Source: Arthrobacter stackebrandtii (GTDB taxonomy: Bacteria > Actinomycetota > Actinomycetes > Actinomycetales > Micrococcaceae). Taken from it: 64,000 bases of DNA. The position numbers and the translations under genes are program-made. Within the stretch, counting starts at the first letter, position 1; the number at the start of each line of letters is the position of its first letter. The notes under the pieces were generated by a model. The model worked only from the letters and a program-made list of their open reading frames with translations. It made no database searches and was not told the origin of the DNA. The DNA lies in the NCBI RefSeq assembly GCF_017876675.1, contig NZ_JAGIOI010000001.1:2294001-2358000 (forward strand), in the 5' to 3' direction. Shown piece by piece: positions 24,896 through 33,739 of this stretch.

Positions 24896-26515
24896 ATGCA
24901 TGTCATTATTCGTCGATCGCTGTGCTCAGCGGTCTTTGCCGGAGGGCTGCTCGCCCTCGGCGCTGGTGCGGCAAGTGCCGCAGACCAGCCAACCACAGAC
25001 ACCACCCCGGCTGCGCAGTCCGCGGTTTCGCAGACCTCATCACAGGCCGACACTGCCAGCCAAGGCTCCAAGGGCCTGCTGGGCGGGCTGCTCACCGGCG
25101 TGGTTGGGGGCGCGCTGGACAACGTCCAGGTTGCGGTGCCCGTGACGGTTCCGGTGAACGTATCGGGCAACGCGGTTGGTGTTGCCGGGAACGCTGTTTC
25201 CAAGAACTCTGCGGCAAGCAACACCACCGCGGCGCCTGCCGTTGAGCAGTCGGCGGCACCGGCTCCCGTTCCCGGGCCGGCCGACACCAGCCTCCTCGGC
25301 GGGTTGGCCGGCGACATCCTGGGCAACGTCCAGGTCTCGGTGCCCGTGACTGTACCCGTGAATGTATCCGGCAATGCTGTCGGCGTTGCCGGAAACGCCG
25401 TTTCCGCGGATTCCGCAGCGAGCAACACCACCGCGGTGCCTGCCGCTGAGCAGTCGGCGGCACCGGCACCCGCTGCACCGGCACCGGCCGACACGAGCCT
25501 CCTCGGAGGGATCGTTGGCGATGTTCTGGGCAATGTCCAGGTGGCCGTTCCCGTCACGGTTCCGGTCAATGTTTCCGGCAACGCGGTGGGCGTTTTGGGC
25601 AACGCCGTTTCCTCGGATTCGGCAGCAAGCAACACCACCACGGCACCTGCCGTTGAGCAGGTTGCCGCACCGGCACCCGCTGCTCCTTCGCCCGCTGACA
25701 CTGGCCTGCTCGGAGGGATCGTTGGCGACGTTCTGGGCAATGTCCAGGTGGCCGTTCCCGTCACGGTTCCGGTGAACGTTTCCGGCAACGCGGTGGGCGT
25801 TTTGGGCAACGCAGTTTCCAAGGACTCCACGGCAACCAACACCACCACGGCACCTGCCGTGAACCAGGAATCCACAACCGGTGGCGCTGCCGCAGCGCCT
25901 GCCGGTGACGGAGGCCTGCTCGGCGGGCTCGTTGGCGACGTTCTGGGCAACGTCCAGGTGGCCGCTCCGGTCACGGTTCCGGTGAACGTTTCCGGCAACG
26001 CGGTGGCTGTTCTGGGCAACGCAGTTTCAACCGGATCGACGGCCGTCAACGTGGTGGTCCCCGGGATCCCGGCCACGCCGCTGACTCCGGCAACGCCGGT
26101 TGTGCCTGCCACGCCCGTCGTCCCGGCTACGCCAGTAACTCCGGCGACGCCGGTGACCCCGGCTACCCCGGCCACGCCTGCCACCCCTGCCACCCCTGCG
26201 ACGCCTGCCACTCCCGCGACGCCGGCAACCCCGGCCACGCCTGCGACGCCCGCTACCCCGGCGGTCGTCGTGCCGGTAGGCATCACGGCACCTGCAGGCA
26301 CAGTGGTTGTTGCTGAAGCAGTTCAGGTGCACCCCATGGGATCGGCTGTCCAGCCCCTGGCATCAGCCGTCCAGCCGGTGGGAGCAGCGCTTCCTGCCCA
26401 GCTGGCCTACACCGGCACCGGTTGGTGGCCGATCCTGTGGAGCGTGCTCGCGTTGTTCGCAGGGTTTGTGCTGCTGCGCCTGCGCAAGGTGCAGCCGACA
26501 GTCGCCCGCATCTAG
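24896..26515 (+). CDS. Chaplin-like repeat protein with LAXTG sorting signal
   Basis: 539 residues, ATG 24896 with CAGGAG upstream. Signal peptide 1-28 (GAGAASA). Five repeats start near residues 76, 144, 213, 282 and 352, each with a core like NVQVAVPVTVPVNVSGNAVG followed by GNAVS. This resembles the chaplin domain of Streptomyces (VPVNVCGN...), but the paired cysteines are absent. Residues about 393-455 are (Ala-Thr-Pro)n. The C-terminus has LAYTG (503-507), a membrane helix and a basic tail, which suits a class E sortase. I infer a wall-anchored, possibly self-assembling surface protein. Confidence 0.8.
   Translation: MHVIIRRSLCSAVFAGGLLALGAGAASAADQPTTDTTPAAQSAVSQTSSQADTASQGSKGLLGGLLTGVVGGALDNVQVAVPVTVPVNVSGNAVGVAGNAVSKNSAASNTTAAPAVEQSAAPAPVPGPADTSLLGGLAGDILGNVQVSVPVTVPVNVSGNAVGVAGNAVSADSAASNTTAVPAAEQSAAPAPAAPAPADTSLLGGIVGDVLGNVQVAVPVTVPVNVSGNAVGVLGNAVSSDSAASNTTTAPAVEQVAAPAPAAPSPADTGLLGGIVGDVLGNVQVAVPVTVPVNVSGNAVGVLGNAVSKDSTATNTTTAPAVNQESTTGGAAAAPAGDGGLLGGLVGDVLGNVQVAAPVTVPVNVSGNAVAVLGNAVSTGSTAVNVVVPGIPATPLTPATPVVPATPVVPATPVTPATPVTPATPATPATPATPATPATPATPATPATPATPATPAVVVPVGITAPAGTVVVAEAVQVHPMGSAVQPLASAVQPVGAALPAQLAYTGTGWWPILWSVLALFAGFVLLRLRKVQPTVARI
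25121..26035 (+). repeat. Five tandem 204-210-bp coding repeats
   Basis: Units begin near 25121, 25325, 25532, 25739 and 25949 at AAYGTCCAGGT. Unit lengths of 204, 207, 207 and 210 bases keep the frame, as expected for in-frame domain duplication. Units 3 and 4 are the most alike. Confidence 0.85.
26076..26262 (+). repeat. Nine-base repeats encoding (Ala-Thr-Pro)n
   Basis: A tract of GCC-ACS-CCN-type codons gives about twenty Ala-Thr-Pro or Val-Xaa-Pro triplets between the last chaplin-like repeat and the C-terminal anchor. This is a likely wall-spanning spacer and a site of length variation by slippage. Confidence 0.8.
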
Positions 26516-26528
26516 GTGACGCGCCACG

Positions 26529-26612
26529 GTTGGTGCGGGAAGCGGCACAGCAGCCGGTTCCCGCACCAACAGGCATGCCGTCCCTGGACGGGGAGAAGCA
26601 ATCCCCGTCCAG
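26529..26612. terminator. Two perfect hairpins between convergent genes
   Basis: GTTGGTGCGGGAA (26529-26541) pairs with TTCCCGCACCAAC (26558-26570). CTGGACGGGGA (26584-26594) pairs with TCCCCGTCCAG (26602-26612). They sit between the ends of the chaplin-like gene and the PucR gene and probably stop transcription from both sides, though no T-run follows either. Confidence 0.65.
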
Positions 26613-26639
26613 CGGGGAGAACGATCCGCCCAAGTACTG

Positions 26640-28088
26640 TCAGGACGGCGGGGAAATCCTGCGCACCGCGAGGGCCAGCCACAATTGGACGCGGTCCGGC
26701 GTCAGCGCGGGGTCGTATCCGGTCAACTCGGCAATCTGCGTCAGCCGGTACCTGACGGTGTTCCTGTGCAGGGACATGGCGTCAGCCACGGCGGCCACGG
26801 AACCGTTGAGCCGCAGGTACGTTTCCAGGGTGTCCAGCAGCTCGGCGCCATGGGCGGCGTCGAAGGCAGCCAGCGGACCCAGCGCCTCGGCGGCCATGTC
26901 TGCCATCGGCACGTCCTCACTGGCCAAAAGGAGGGAAGTCAGGCTCAACCGCTCCGGAACGTTGACTTCCAACCCCCGGGTGGCCGCCTCACGCGCCTCA
27001 AAGTAGCTCCAGCGCAGGCCGTTGGCCTGTGAGTAGGCGCCGCCGATCCCTACCGGGGCGGTGACACCGATGTTGTGCATTTGGTGGTTCAGGGCCCTGC
27101 CGAGGGCTGCCGGGTCTCCGGCCCCGGTCGGCACCACCAGCAGCAGTTCCTGCCGCCCTTCGGACTGGATGGTGGCAGTAACGGCTTCCTCCAGGCCCGC
27201 GGGCAGGCTGATGGTGGCCAGTGTGGCAAACCTGTTCTCGTCGCAGCTTGCCAGCAGCACAAAGTTCTTTGCCGAGGGGGAGATGCCGAGATTTTCCAGC
27301 CGGGCGGCGGAGTCGGCCGGTTCCAGCGTGCCCCGGATGACGTCGGAGATGACCTGCCCGGCGATCTGCCGTGCCGCCTGGCGCCGCTGCATCAGGTTGT
27401 TCAGCTCGATGCTGATCAGCCCGCGTGCATAGTCAACGATCCCGTCGTCGTGAAACGGCTTGCGCAGCCAGAGCGTGCTGGCATCCCGCTTGCCTGTCGA
27501 CAGCGCAACCGCATGCCAGGCGCCGTCGTCCGGAATGGTGCCCGGATCCGTGGAGGAGACCACGCCGCCGTACTGGGTGATGAGCAGCTCCGAGCCCACC
27601 ATCGCCGAGAGCTTGGCCAGCAGCGCCGGCAGCCCGCCGCCGGTCAGCAGCGCCCGCGCCAGCACCTGGTGCTCACGGAGCAGGCGCTCGAGCTTGATGT
27701 AGTGGTCGGATGAAAGGGCGTCGGCCACGAGCTTGCCGATGGCGATGAACGGGGTGCCATACGGGACCTCCACCACAGGCACGCCCCAGCGGTTGGCCTC
27801 CGCAATGAGGGCAGGCGGCACCGCGGCGTGTTCAAAACCAATGCCAAAGCCAATTCCGACGGCGCCCGCCCGCTTGATCTGTCGGACAAAGGAACGCTGT
27901 GCATCGGCGGTGCCCTGCCGGGCCCCCGTGGTCAGCACCAGTTCCCCGCCGCTGAGGAACGATTGCGGATTCTCCAGCTCGGTGACGGCCACCCAGTCAA
28001 TGGCGGCGGTCAGAGGTGTGCGGCTGGAACCCATGTTCTTGAGCGACAGTGTGGGTGTGCCCAGGAGGTCCGCCAGTGAAAGTGCCAT
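26640..28088 (-). CDS. PucR-family transcriptional regulator
   Basis: 482 residues, ATG at 28088. The N-terminal PucR domain spans about 5-120 (LADLLGTPTLSLKNMG, SGGELVLTTGARQ). The C-terminal helix-turn-helix is in the last 60 residues (LETYLRLNGSVAAVADAMSL then HRNTVRYRLTQIAELTGYD), the hallmark of the family. A GGDEF-like middle section may bind a ligand. It is divergent from the aldehyde dehydrogenase-gabT genes; relatives in Corynebacterium and Bacillus control GABA or purine use, so I infer that it activates the neighbouring genes. Confidence 0.88.
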   Translation of the reverse strand: MALSLADLLGTPTLSLKNMGSSRTPLTAAIDWVAVTELENPQSFLSGGELVLTTGARQGTADAQRSFVRQIKRAGAVGIGFGIGFEHAAVPPALIAEANRWGVPVVEVPYGTPFIAIGKLVADALSSDHYIKLERLLREHQVLARALLTGGGLPALLAKLSAMVGSELLITQYGGVVSSTDPGTIPDDGAWHAVALSTGKRDASTLWLRKPFHDDGIVDYARGLISIELNNLMQRRQAARQIAGQVISDVIRGTLEPADSAARLENLGISPSAKNFVLLASCDENRFATLATISLPAGLEEAVTATIQSEGRQELLLVVPTGAGDPAALGRALNHQMHNIGVTAPVGIGGAYSQANGLRWSYFEAREAATRGLEVNVPERLSLTSLLLASEDVPMADMAAEALGPLAAFDAAHGAELLDTLETYLRLNGSVAAVADAMSLHRNTVRYRLTQIAELTGYDPALTPDRVQLWLALAVRRISPPS

Positions 28089-28228
28089 GCATCAACTATA
28101 CAAACGCACTACAGCGAACGGGTGCGGTGGTGCAGATGGCTATTCGGTTCGACTGGGTGCTCAGCCTAAGCTGTCGCATACGCGGTTCATAGGCCGCACA
28201 TCACATCTAGCTAAAGAGGTTGAACACT

Positions 28229-29659
28229 GTGGTCCAGACCTTGCAGAACTTTATCAACGGCGAATTTGTCCCTGTCACGGGCACGGAATCACTGGATATC
28301 GTCAATCCCACCAATGGTGAGGTGGTGGCGAAGGCGCCCATCTCCAGCCAGGCTGATGTGGATGCAGCCATGGATGCAGCGGCCACCGCGTTCCAGACGT
28401 GGAAGCGCACCACCCCGGGCGAGCGCCAGCGGCTCCTGCTCAAGCTGGCCGACGCCGTCGAGGCCCGCAGCGACGAACTGGTCGAGGCCCAGCACCGCAA
28501 CACCGGCCAGGTCCGGCAGATGATCGCCGATGAGGAAGTTGGTGCCGGTGCGGACCAGTTGCGCTTCTTCGCCGGTGCCGCGCGCCTTCTTGAAGGCCGC
28601 TCGGCCGGGGAGTACATGGAGAACTTCACCTCCTATGTGCGCCGCGAACCGGTGGGTGTCATCGCCCAGGTCACCCCGTGGAACTACCCGTTCCTCATGC
28701 TCGTCTGGAAGATCGGCCCCGCGCTCGCGGCCGGCAACACCGTGGTTCTGAAGCCCAGCGACACCACGCCCGAAAGCACGCTCGTCTTCGCCGATATCGC
28801 CAAGGACATCCTGCCCGCCGGCGTGCTGAACTTTGTCCTGGGCAATGGCGCAACCGGGGCCTCCATGGTGGACCACCCGACGCCGGCCATGGTGTCCATT
28901 ACGGGTTCCGTGCGTGCCGGCATCGCCGTTGCCAGCGGAGCAGCCAAGGGTCTCAAGCGTGCGCACCTCGAGCTGGGTGGCAAGGCGCCCGCCGTCGTGT
29001 TCGCTGACGCCAACCTGGGCCGCACCGCCCAGGAGATCGCCGAGTACGCCTTCTTCAACGCCGGCCAGGACTGCACCGCCATCACCCGCGTGCTGGTGGA
29101 GGAATCCGCCCACAAGGACTTCCTGGCGCTGTTGGCCACCGCCTCCGAAGGCCTGGAGACCGGCAACGAGGACGACTCCAAGAACTACTACGGCCCGCTG
29201 AACAACATCAACCACTTCAACCAGGTGGCCGGCGTGGTGGCCAACATCCCCGAGTACGCCACCGTCGTCACCGGCGGCACACAGGTGGGCGACAAGGGAT
29301 TCTACTTCGCACCCACCGTGGTGGACGGCGTGAAGCAGAGCGACGACATCGTCCAGAAGGAAACGTTCGGACCTGTCATCACGGTCCAGACGTTCAAGAC
29401 GGAGGAGGAAGCGGTGGAGATGGCGAATGACGTCGACTACGCCCTCGCCTCCAGCGTCTGGACCTCCAACCACGGCGTGGCCATGCGCCTGGCCCGGGAC
29501 CTCGACTTCGGCGTGGTGTGGATCAACACCCACGTCATGCTGACCGCCGAGATGCCGCACGGCGGTTTCAAGCAGTCCGGCTACGGCAAGGACCTCTCCA
29601 TCTACGGCGTGGAAGACTACACGCGCATCAAGCACGTCATGAGCAACCTCGACGCCTGA
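28229..29659 (+). CDS. NAD-dependent aldehyde dehydrogenase, probable 4-aminobutyraldehyde type
   Basis: 476 residues. GTG 28229 has AGAGG (28215-28219) nine bases upstream; an in-frame TTG at 28220 is too close to it. The catalytic Cys lies in FFNAGQDCTAITR and the general-base Glu in HLELGGKAP; the cofactor loop VTPWNYPF and ITGSVRAG are intact. The FFNAGQDCTA form is typical of 4-aminobutyraldehyde dehydrogenases. Followed by gabT, the pair would take putrescine-derived 4-aminobutyraldehyde to GABA and on to succinate semialdehyde. A succinate-semialdehyde role is less likely but not excluded. Confidence 0.88.
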   Translation: MVQTLQNFINGEFVPVTGTESLDIVNPTNGEVVAKAPISSQADVDAAMDAAATAFQTWKRTTPGERQRLLLKLADAVEARSDELVEAQHRNTGQVRQMIADEEVGAGADQLRFFAGAARLLEGRSAGEYMENFTSYVRREPVGVIAQVTPWNYPFLMLVWKIGPALAAGNTVVLKPSDTTPESTLVFADIAKDILPAGVLNFVLGNGATGASMVDHPTPAMVSITGSVRAGIAVASGAAKGLKRAHLELGGKAPAVVFADANLGRTAQEIAEYAFFNAGQDCTAITRVLVEESAHKDFLALLATASEGLETGNEDDSKNYYGPLNNINHFNQVAGVVANIPEYATVVTGGTQVGDKGFYFAPTVVDGVKQSDDIVQKETFGPVITVQTFKTEEEAVEMANDVDYALASSVWTSNHGVAMRLARDLDFGVVWINTHVMLTAEMPHGGFKQSGYGKDLSIYGVEDYTRIKHVMSNLDA

Positions 29660-29733
29660 GCCACGCGCGGCCCCACAACCCCTTCGCGCGGTACGACTGA
29701 TCGCGTTTGAACACCATTGAAAGGAACCCCACC

Positions 29734-31095
29734 ATGAGCGACATCCAGTACCGCCTTGCCCAAAAGCGCGAAATCAGCGGCGCATTCCCCGGCCCCAAGT
29801 CACAGGCTTTGAACGAGCGCCGCAAGTCCGTCGTCGCAGGCGGCGTCGCCTCGACCGTGCCGGTTTATGTTGCAGACGCCGACGGCGGCATCATCACCGA
29901 CGTTGACGGCAACTCCTTCATTGACCTCGGCTCAGGCATCGCCGTCACCTCCGTCGGCGCCTCTGACGCCAACGTCGTTGAGGCCGTCCGCGAGCAGGTC
30001 GGCCACTTCACCCACACCTGCTTCATGGTCACCCCGTACGAGAGCTACATCGAGGTCGCCGAGGAGCTCAACGCCCTGACCCCCGGCACCCACGAAAAGC
30101 GCACCGTGCTGTTCAACTCCGGCGCCGAAGCCGTGGAGAACGCCGTCAAGGTTGCCCGCCTGGCCACCGGCCGCGACGCCATCGTCGCCTTCGACCACGC
30201 CTACCACGGCCGCACCAACCTGACCATGGCGCTGACCGCCAAGGCCATGCCGTACAAGACCAACTTCGGCCCGTTCGCACCGGAAATCTACCGCGTGCCC
30301 ATGAGCTACCCGTACCGCGAAGAAGCAGACATCAAGGGTGAAGAGGCCGCACGCCGCGCCGTCACCATGATCGAGAAGCAGATCGGCGCAGGCTCCGTCG
30401 CCGCGATCCTGATCGAACCGATCCAGGGCGAGGGCGGCTTCATTGTCCCGGCCGACGGCTTCCTGCCCACCCTGGCCGCCTGGGCCAAGGACAACGGCGT
30501 GGTCTTCATCGCCGACGAGGTCCAGTCCGGCTTCTGCCGCACCGGCGAATGGTTCGCCACCCAGCACGAAGGCGTTGTCCCGGACATCATCACGATGGCC
30601 AAGGGCATTGCCGGCGGCCTGCCGCTCTCCGCCATCACCGGCCGCGCCGACCTCATGGACGCAGTGCACCCCGGCGGCCTCGGCGGCACCTACGGCGGAA
30701 ACCCCATCGCCTGCGCCGCAGCCCTTGCTGCCATCAAGACCATGAAGGAACACGACCTCAACGCCCGCGCCGCCAACATCGAGCGCATTGTGACCGACCG
30801 CTTCAACGCACTCGTCGCCGAAATGGGCGAGGCCGGCATCATCGGTGAAATCCGCGGCCGCGGCGCCATGCTGGCGATCGAACTGGTCAAGCCCGGCACC
30901 GCAAACACCACCAAGGAAGTCAACGCCGAGGCCGCCAAGGCCATCGCAGGCGCCTGCCTCCAGGCCGGAGTCATCATCCTGACCTGCGGCACCTACGGCA
31001 ACGTCATCCGCCTGCTCCCTCCGCTGGTCATCAGCGACGAGCTGCTCAACGACGGCCTGGACGTCCTCGCCGACGCCATCCGCGCAGCAGCCTAA
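29734..31095 (+). CDS. gabT: 4-aminobutyrate aminotransferase
   Basis: 453 residues, ATG 29734 after GAAAGGA. A class III pyridoxal-phosphate aminotransferase: FNSGAEAVENAVKVAR (cofactor phosphate site), ADEVQSGFCRTG, and the Schiff-base lysine in ITMAKGIAGGLPLSA. It moves the amino group of GABA to 2-oxoglutarate to give succinate semialdehyde. It lies 74 bases after the dehydrogenase, probably in one operon under the PucR regulator. The terminator at 31158 ends the unit. Confidence 0.93.
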   Translation: MSDIQYRLAQKREISGAFPGPKSQALNERRKSVVAGGVASTVPVYVADADGGIITDVDGNSFIDLGSGIAVTSVGASDANVVEAVREQVGHFTHTCFMVTPYESYIEVAEELNALTPGTHEKRTVLFNSGAEAVENAVKVARLATGRDAIVAFDHAYHGRTNLTMALTAKAMPYKTNFGPFAPEIYRVPMSYPYREEADIKGEEAARRAVTMIEKQIGAGSVAAILIEPIQGEGGFIVPADGFLPTLAAWAKDNGVVFIADEVQSGFCRTGEWFATQHEGVVPDIITMAKGIAGGLPLSAITGRADLMDAVHPGGLGGTYGGNPIACAAALAAIKTMKEHDLNARAANIERIVTDRFNALVAEMGEAGIIGEIRGRGAMLAIELVKPGTANTTKEVNAEAAKAIAGACLQAGVIILTCGTYGNVIRLLPPLVISDELLNDGLDVLADAIRAAA

Positions 31096-31157
31096 ACGCG
31101 AGCGCGGGGCCCGCCGCGAACTTGTGAGCGGTGGGAAGGCGTGGTGATGTACGACGG

Positions 31158-31201
31158 CGGCACCCGGGTTGGCCTTTGGCCCGCCTTGGGTGCCGCTTTT
31201 G
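31158..31201. terminator. Terminator between convergent gabT and VanY-like genes
   Basis: GCGGCACCC (31158-31166) pairs with GGGTGCCGC (31189-31197), with an inner GGCC-TTT-GGCC, and TTTT follows on the plus strand. It serves gabT and could also act for the opposite gene. Confidence 0.75.
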
Positions 31202-31212
31202 TCTGCGTTGTG

Positions 31213-32511
31213 TCAGTAGCTGGGTGCCGCGGCGAGCCCGAAGTACTGCTCGAGGGTCTGGTAGCCGCGGTTGTGCATGTCGGTGGCCGTCCGGACGCCG
31301 ATGTAGCGCAGGTGCCAGGGCTCGTAGGTGTAGCCGGTGGTCCAGTCCTGGCCCCATGGGTATCGGATGATGAAGCCGTACCGCCAGGCATTGTTGGCGG
31401 CGAATTGTCCTGCCGGCGTGTTTTCAAAGCAGGCCTGCAGCGAGCAGGCGCCGTTCGGATTGCCAATGTCCATGACGAGCCCGGTCTGGTGCTCGCTGTA
31501 GCCGGGGCGTGCGGAAATGGTGTCTGCGACGGCCTGCCCGTATTGGGAAACGTATGAGTTGTACAGCCCCACCTGCGTGTCATAAGACCGGAAGCCGCTG
31601 ACAGGGGTGAGTGCAACCCCAGCTGCTGACGCCCCGGCGACCAGCTGTGAGTATTGCCAGGACGCCTCGCTGCGCATGAGCTGGGAACCGACCCAGGCGA
31701 GATCCGGCGGTGTCTGGTTGATGGGTGAATTGGGCCGCCTTTTGTTGACCACCACCCCGGTGCTGCCGGCATAGGGGTTGACGCTGACGCCGGCGAACGT
31801 GGGCCAGTTGATGGTGCCGCCCTGGAAATACTGGACGCAGCTCAAGGGGGAGCCGCCGCACTGCTCCTCGCTGGTGGGATATCCCAGCGGGCTGCGTTCG
31901 TAACCCATCTGGACCCACTTGGCGCCGATGGCGCCGTGGACGGAATGGGAGCCCACCGACGGCTGCCAGTACACGTAGCCGCCCTGGAAGTTTTGCACGC
32001 AGCCGCCGGAAACCAGGGTGCAGTTTTCCCCGGAGATGGGGTATCCGAGGACGCCGTGCTCGGCGCCCATTTGGTCCCAACGGGCCCCGATGCCGCCCTT
32101 GACCGGATTGGCACCGGCGCTGCGCTGCCAGTACATGCGCCCGCCCTGGTACTTCTGCACGCAGCCGGAACCGGCCAACGTGCAGCTTTCATCCGTGGTG
32201 GGGTAGCCCAGGAATCCCCGCTCCCAGTTGAGCGAGCCCCACCGCCCAAGGATGGCGCCGACGGCCATGTGCGCACCTGTTCCCGGCGACCAGTAGATGC
32301 TGCCGTTCCGGTAGCCGCGGTAGCAGCCGCCTTGGGCAAGGCCGCAGCGCAGCGGCGTGATGGCAGCCCCCAGTTGTGGATTCTTCGCATACTTCGCGGC
32401 AATCGCGTTGTTGTCGGGCGTTGCTGCCGTGGCAGGCCCGGGCCCTGCCGTGAAGACCCCCAGCAGGGAAAACACCGCCAGCACCAGGAGCAATAATCGT
32501 CTGGTCTTCAT
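31213..32511 (-). CDS. Secreted D,D-/L,D-carboxypeptidase (VanY/M15B) with LGFP repeats
   Basis: 432 residues, ATG 32511, with a signal peptide (hydrophobic 6-22, ending ATAA). Residues about 60-265 hold four to five LGFP-type repeats (ERGFLGYPTTDESC, EHGVLGYPISGENC, ERSPLGYPTSEEQC), wall-binding modules known from Corynebacterineae and relatives. The C-terminal 150 residues are the VanY domain with zinc motifs GYSEHQTGLVMDIG and YEPWHLRYIG. It should trim peptidoglycan stem peptides at the wall. The Cys pairs in each repeat (for example CTLAGSGC) could form disulfides. It is divergent from the FDER membrane protein genes. Confidence 0.88.
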   Translation of the reverse strand: MKTRRLLLLVLAVFSLLGVFTAGPGPATAATPDNNAIAAKYAKNPQLGAAITPLRCGLAQGGCYRGYRNGSIYWSPGTGAHMAVGAILGRWGSLNWERGFLGYPTTDESCTLAGSGCVQKYQGGRMYWQRSAGANPVKGGIGARWDQMGAEHGVLGYPISGENCTLVSGGCVQNFQGGYVYWQPSVGSHSVHGAIGAKWVQMGYERSPLGYPTSEEQCGGSPLSCVQYFQGGTINWPTFAGVSVNPYAGSTGVVVNKRRPNSPINQTPPDLAWVGSQLMRSEASWQYSQLVAGASAAGVALTPVSGFRSYDTQVGLYNSYVSQYGQAVADTISARPGYSEHQTGLVMDIGNPNGACSLQACFENTPAGQFAANNAWRYGFIIRYPWGQDWTTGYTYEPWHLRYIGVRTATDMHNRGYQTLEQYFGLAAAPSY

Positions 32512-32665
32512 GGCAAAGCCGCCTTGTCCAGTCAACGTTGATTTTTCGACCATAAATCGAATCGCGCGGCAGGACAAGGGGCGGCCTGTCATGGATGCGT
32601 GGGGGAGCGCTTCGCTGGGTAAGCTGAAGGGATATTTTCCTTCCGGCACGGCATATTGGGGTGGC

Positions 32666-33739
32666 ATGGGCGAGCAGCAGTTTGATGAACGTTATCCGGC
32701 GATGTTCCAGCCGGGCGGCGAGGCAGCTCCAGCCCACCTGCAATGGCCGGTGACGTCGGAAACTGCTCCCACAACCATCCGGGACCACACTGCTTCCGGT
32801 CCGCCGGCGGCCGTTGGGGGATTCTCGCCGATCGGCCACGAGAGCCCGAACCGGCCGGCCCTTGCCGACGAAACTGCATCGGAGCCGGTCGCGGCGCCGG
32901 CGTCGGCTCCGGCGGCTGCGGGGGCCCGGTTGGCCGGGTGGGTGGCGGCCTGTGTTGCTGTGCTGCTGGTGGCTGCCGGAATCACGATCGCGGCGATTCC
33001 TGCGGTGATGTCGCAGTCACAGATGAACTCCCAGGGCTACGACCCGATCATGATGTGGGTGTACACGGCCGGGCAGGCGGGCGCCCCCATGGTTGGGGTG
33101 GGGCTGGGCACCCTGGCTGCCATATTGCTCCTGAACATCCTCCTGCATCCGCAACGTGCGGAGGGGCTCCGGCGGCTCTTTGCCATCGCCACAGCGGCTG
33201 TCCTTTTTGCCGGATTCTATGCCCAGTTCGCCGTGTTCTTCATGCAGCCGGTGCCGCAGAAGATGTACGACTCCTTCGGCAACGAAGGCTACACGGTCAT
33301 CTCCACGCCGGTGGCGGCGACGGCCATGTCGTTGGTGGCATTTGGTCCACTGCTGGTCGGTTTGCTGATGTTGGCCGTTGTCGCGGCGGGACGGCAGCTC
33401 TCGCCGCTCCGCTTGTCACTTGTGGGGTTGGCAATGCTTGCCGCGGCGGTTGCGGCTCAGTTTGCTCCGGCAATGTTCCCGGATTCATTAATGGCCGCCC
33501 AGACATTCGAGCCAGGGGCCCAGCCCATGGTGGCATGGCCGTACTGGCTGCCCGGACTCACGCCGTCGCTGGTGGCAGCAGGGGCGTCGGTCCTTGCCGG
33601 GGCCGCGCTGATGCCCGTGCTGGTGGCAGCGCTCCGCCTGACCAAGGCGCACGAGCTGCGCGGCGATGGCCAAGGCTCCACTGAATCCCCAGCCACAGCC
33701 CACGAGCAGAAAGCCAACAATGCCCAGCAGCAACTTTGA
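32666..33739 (+). CDS. Unknown membrane protein with N-terminal FDERYPAMFQPGG tag (member 1)
   Basis: 357 residues. ATG 32666 is chosen because it places the shared tag FDERYPAMFQPGGE at residues 6-19, as in the two following genes. Residues 20-85 are a Pro/Ala-rich, probably cytosolic linker. About six hydrophobic helices follow between residues 86 and 335. I know no family for it. The membrane part is distinct from members 2 and 3, so only the tag is common. The gene overlaps member 2 by 20 bases, so the two are co-translated. Confidence 0.75.
   Translation: MGEQQFDERYPAMFQPGGEAAPAHLQWPVTSETAPTTIRDHTASGPPAAVGGFSPIGHESPNRPALADETASEPVAAPASAPAAAGARLAGWVAACVAVLLVAAGITIAAIPAVMSQSQMNSQGYDPIMMWVYTAGQAGAPMVGVGLGTLAAILLLNILLHPQRAEGLRRLFAIATAAVLFAGFYAQFAVFFMQPVPQKMYDSFGNEGYTVISTPVAATAMSLVAFGPLLVGLLMLAVVAAGRQLSPLRLSLVGLAMLAAAVAAQFAPAMFPDSLMAAQTFEPGAQPMVAWPYWLPGLTPSLVAAGASVLAGAALMPVLVAALRLTKAHELRGDGQGSTESPATAHEQKANNAQQQL

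Noticed and set aside
26076-26262. Short-period repeats that could suggest a CRISPR array
   Set aside because: The unit is nine bases, in frame and encodes Ala-Thr-Pro; there are no spacers and no cas genes in the window.
24880-26301. A long minus-strand frame opposite the chaplin-like gene, rich in Gly-Val-Ala-Gly repeats
   Set aside because: The repeats are the reverse reading of the Ala-Thr-Pro and chaplin-like repeats; the plus-strand gene has the signal peptide and sorting signal.
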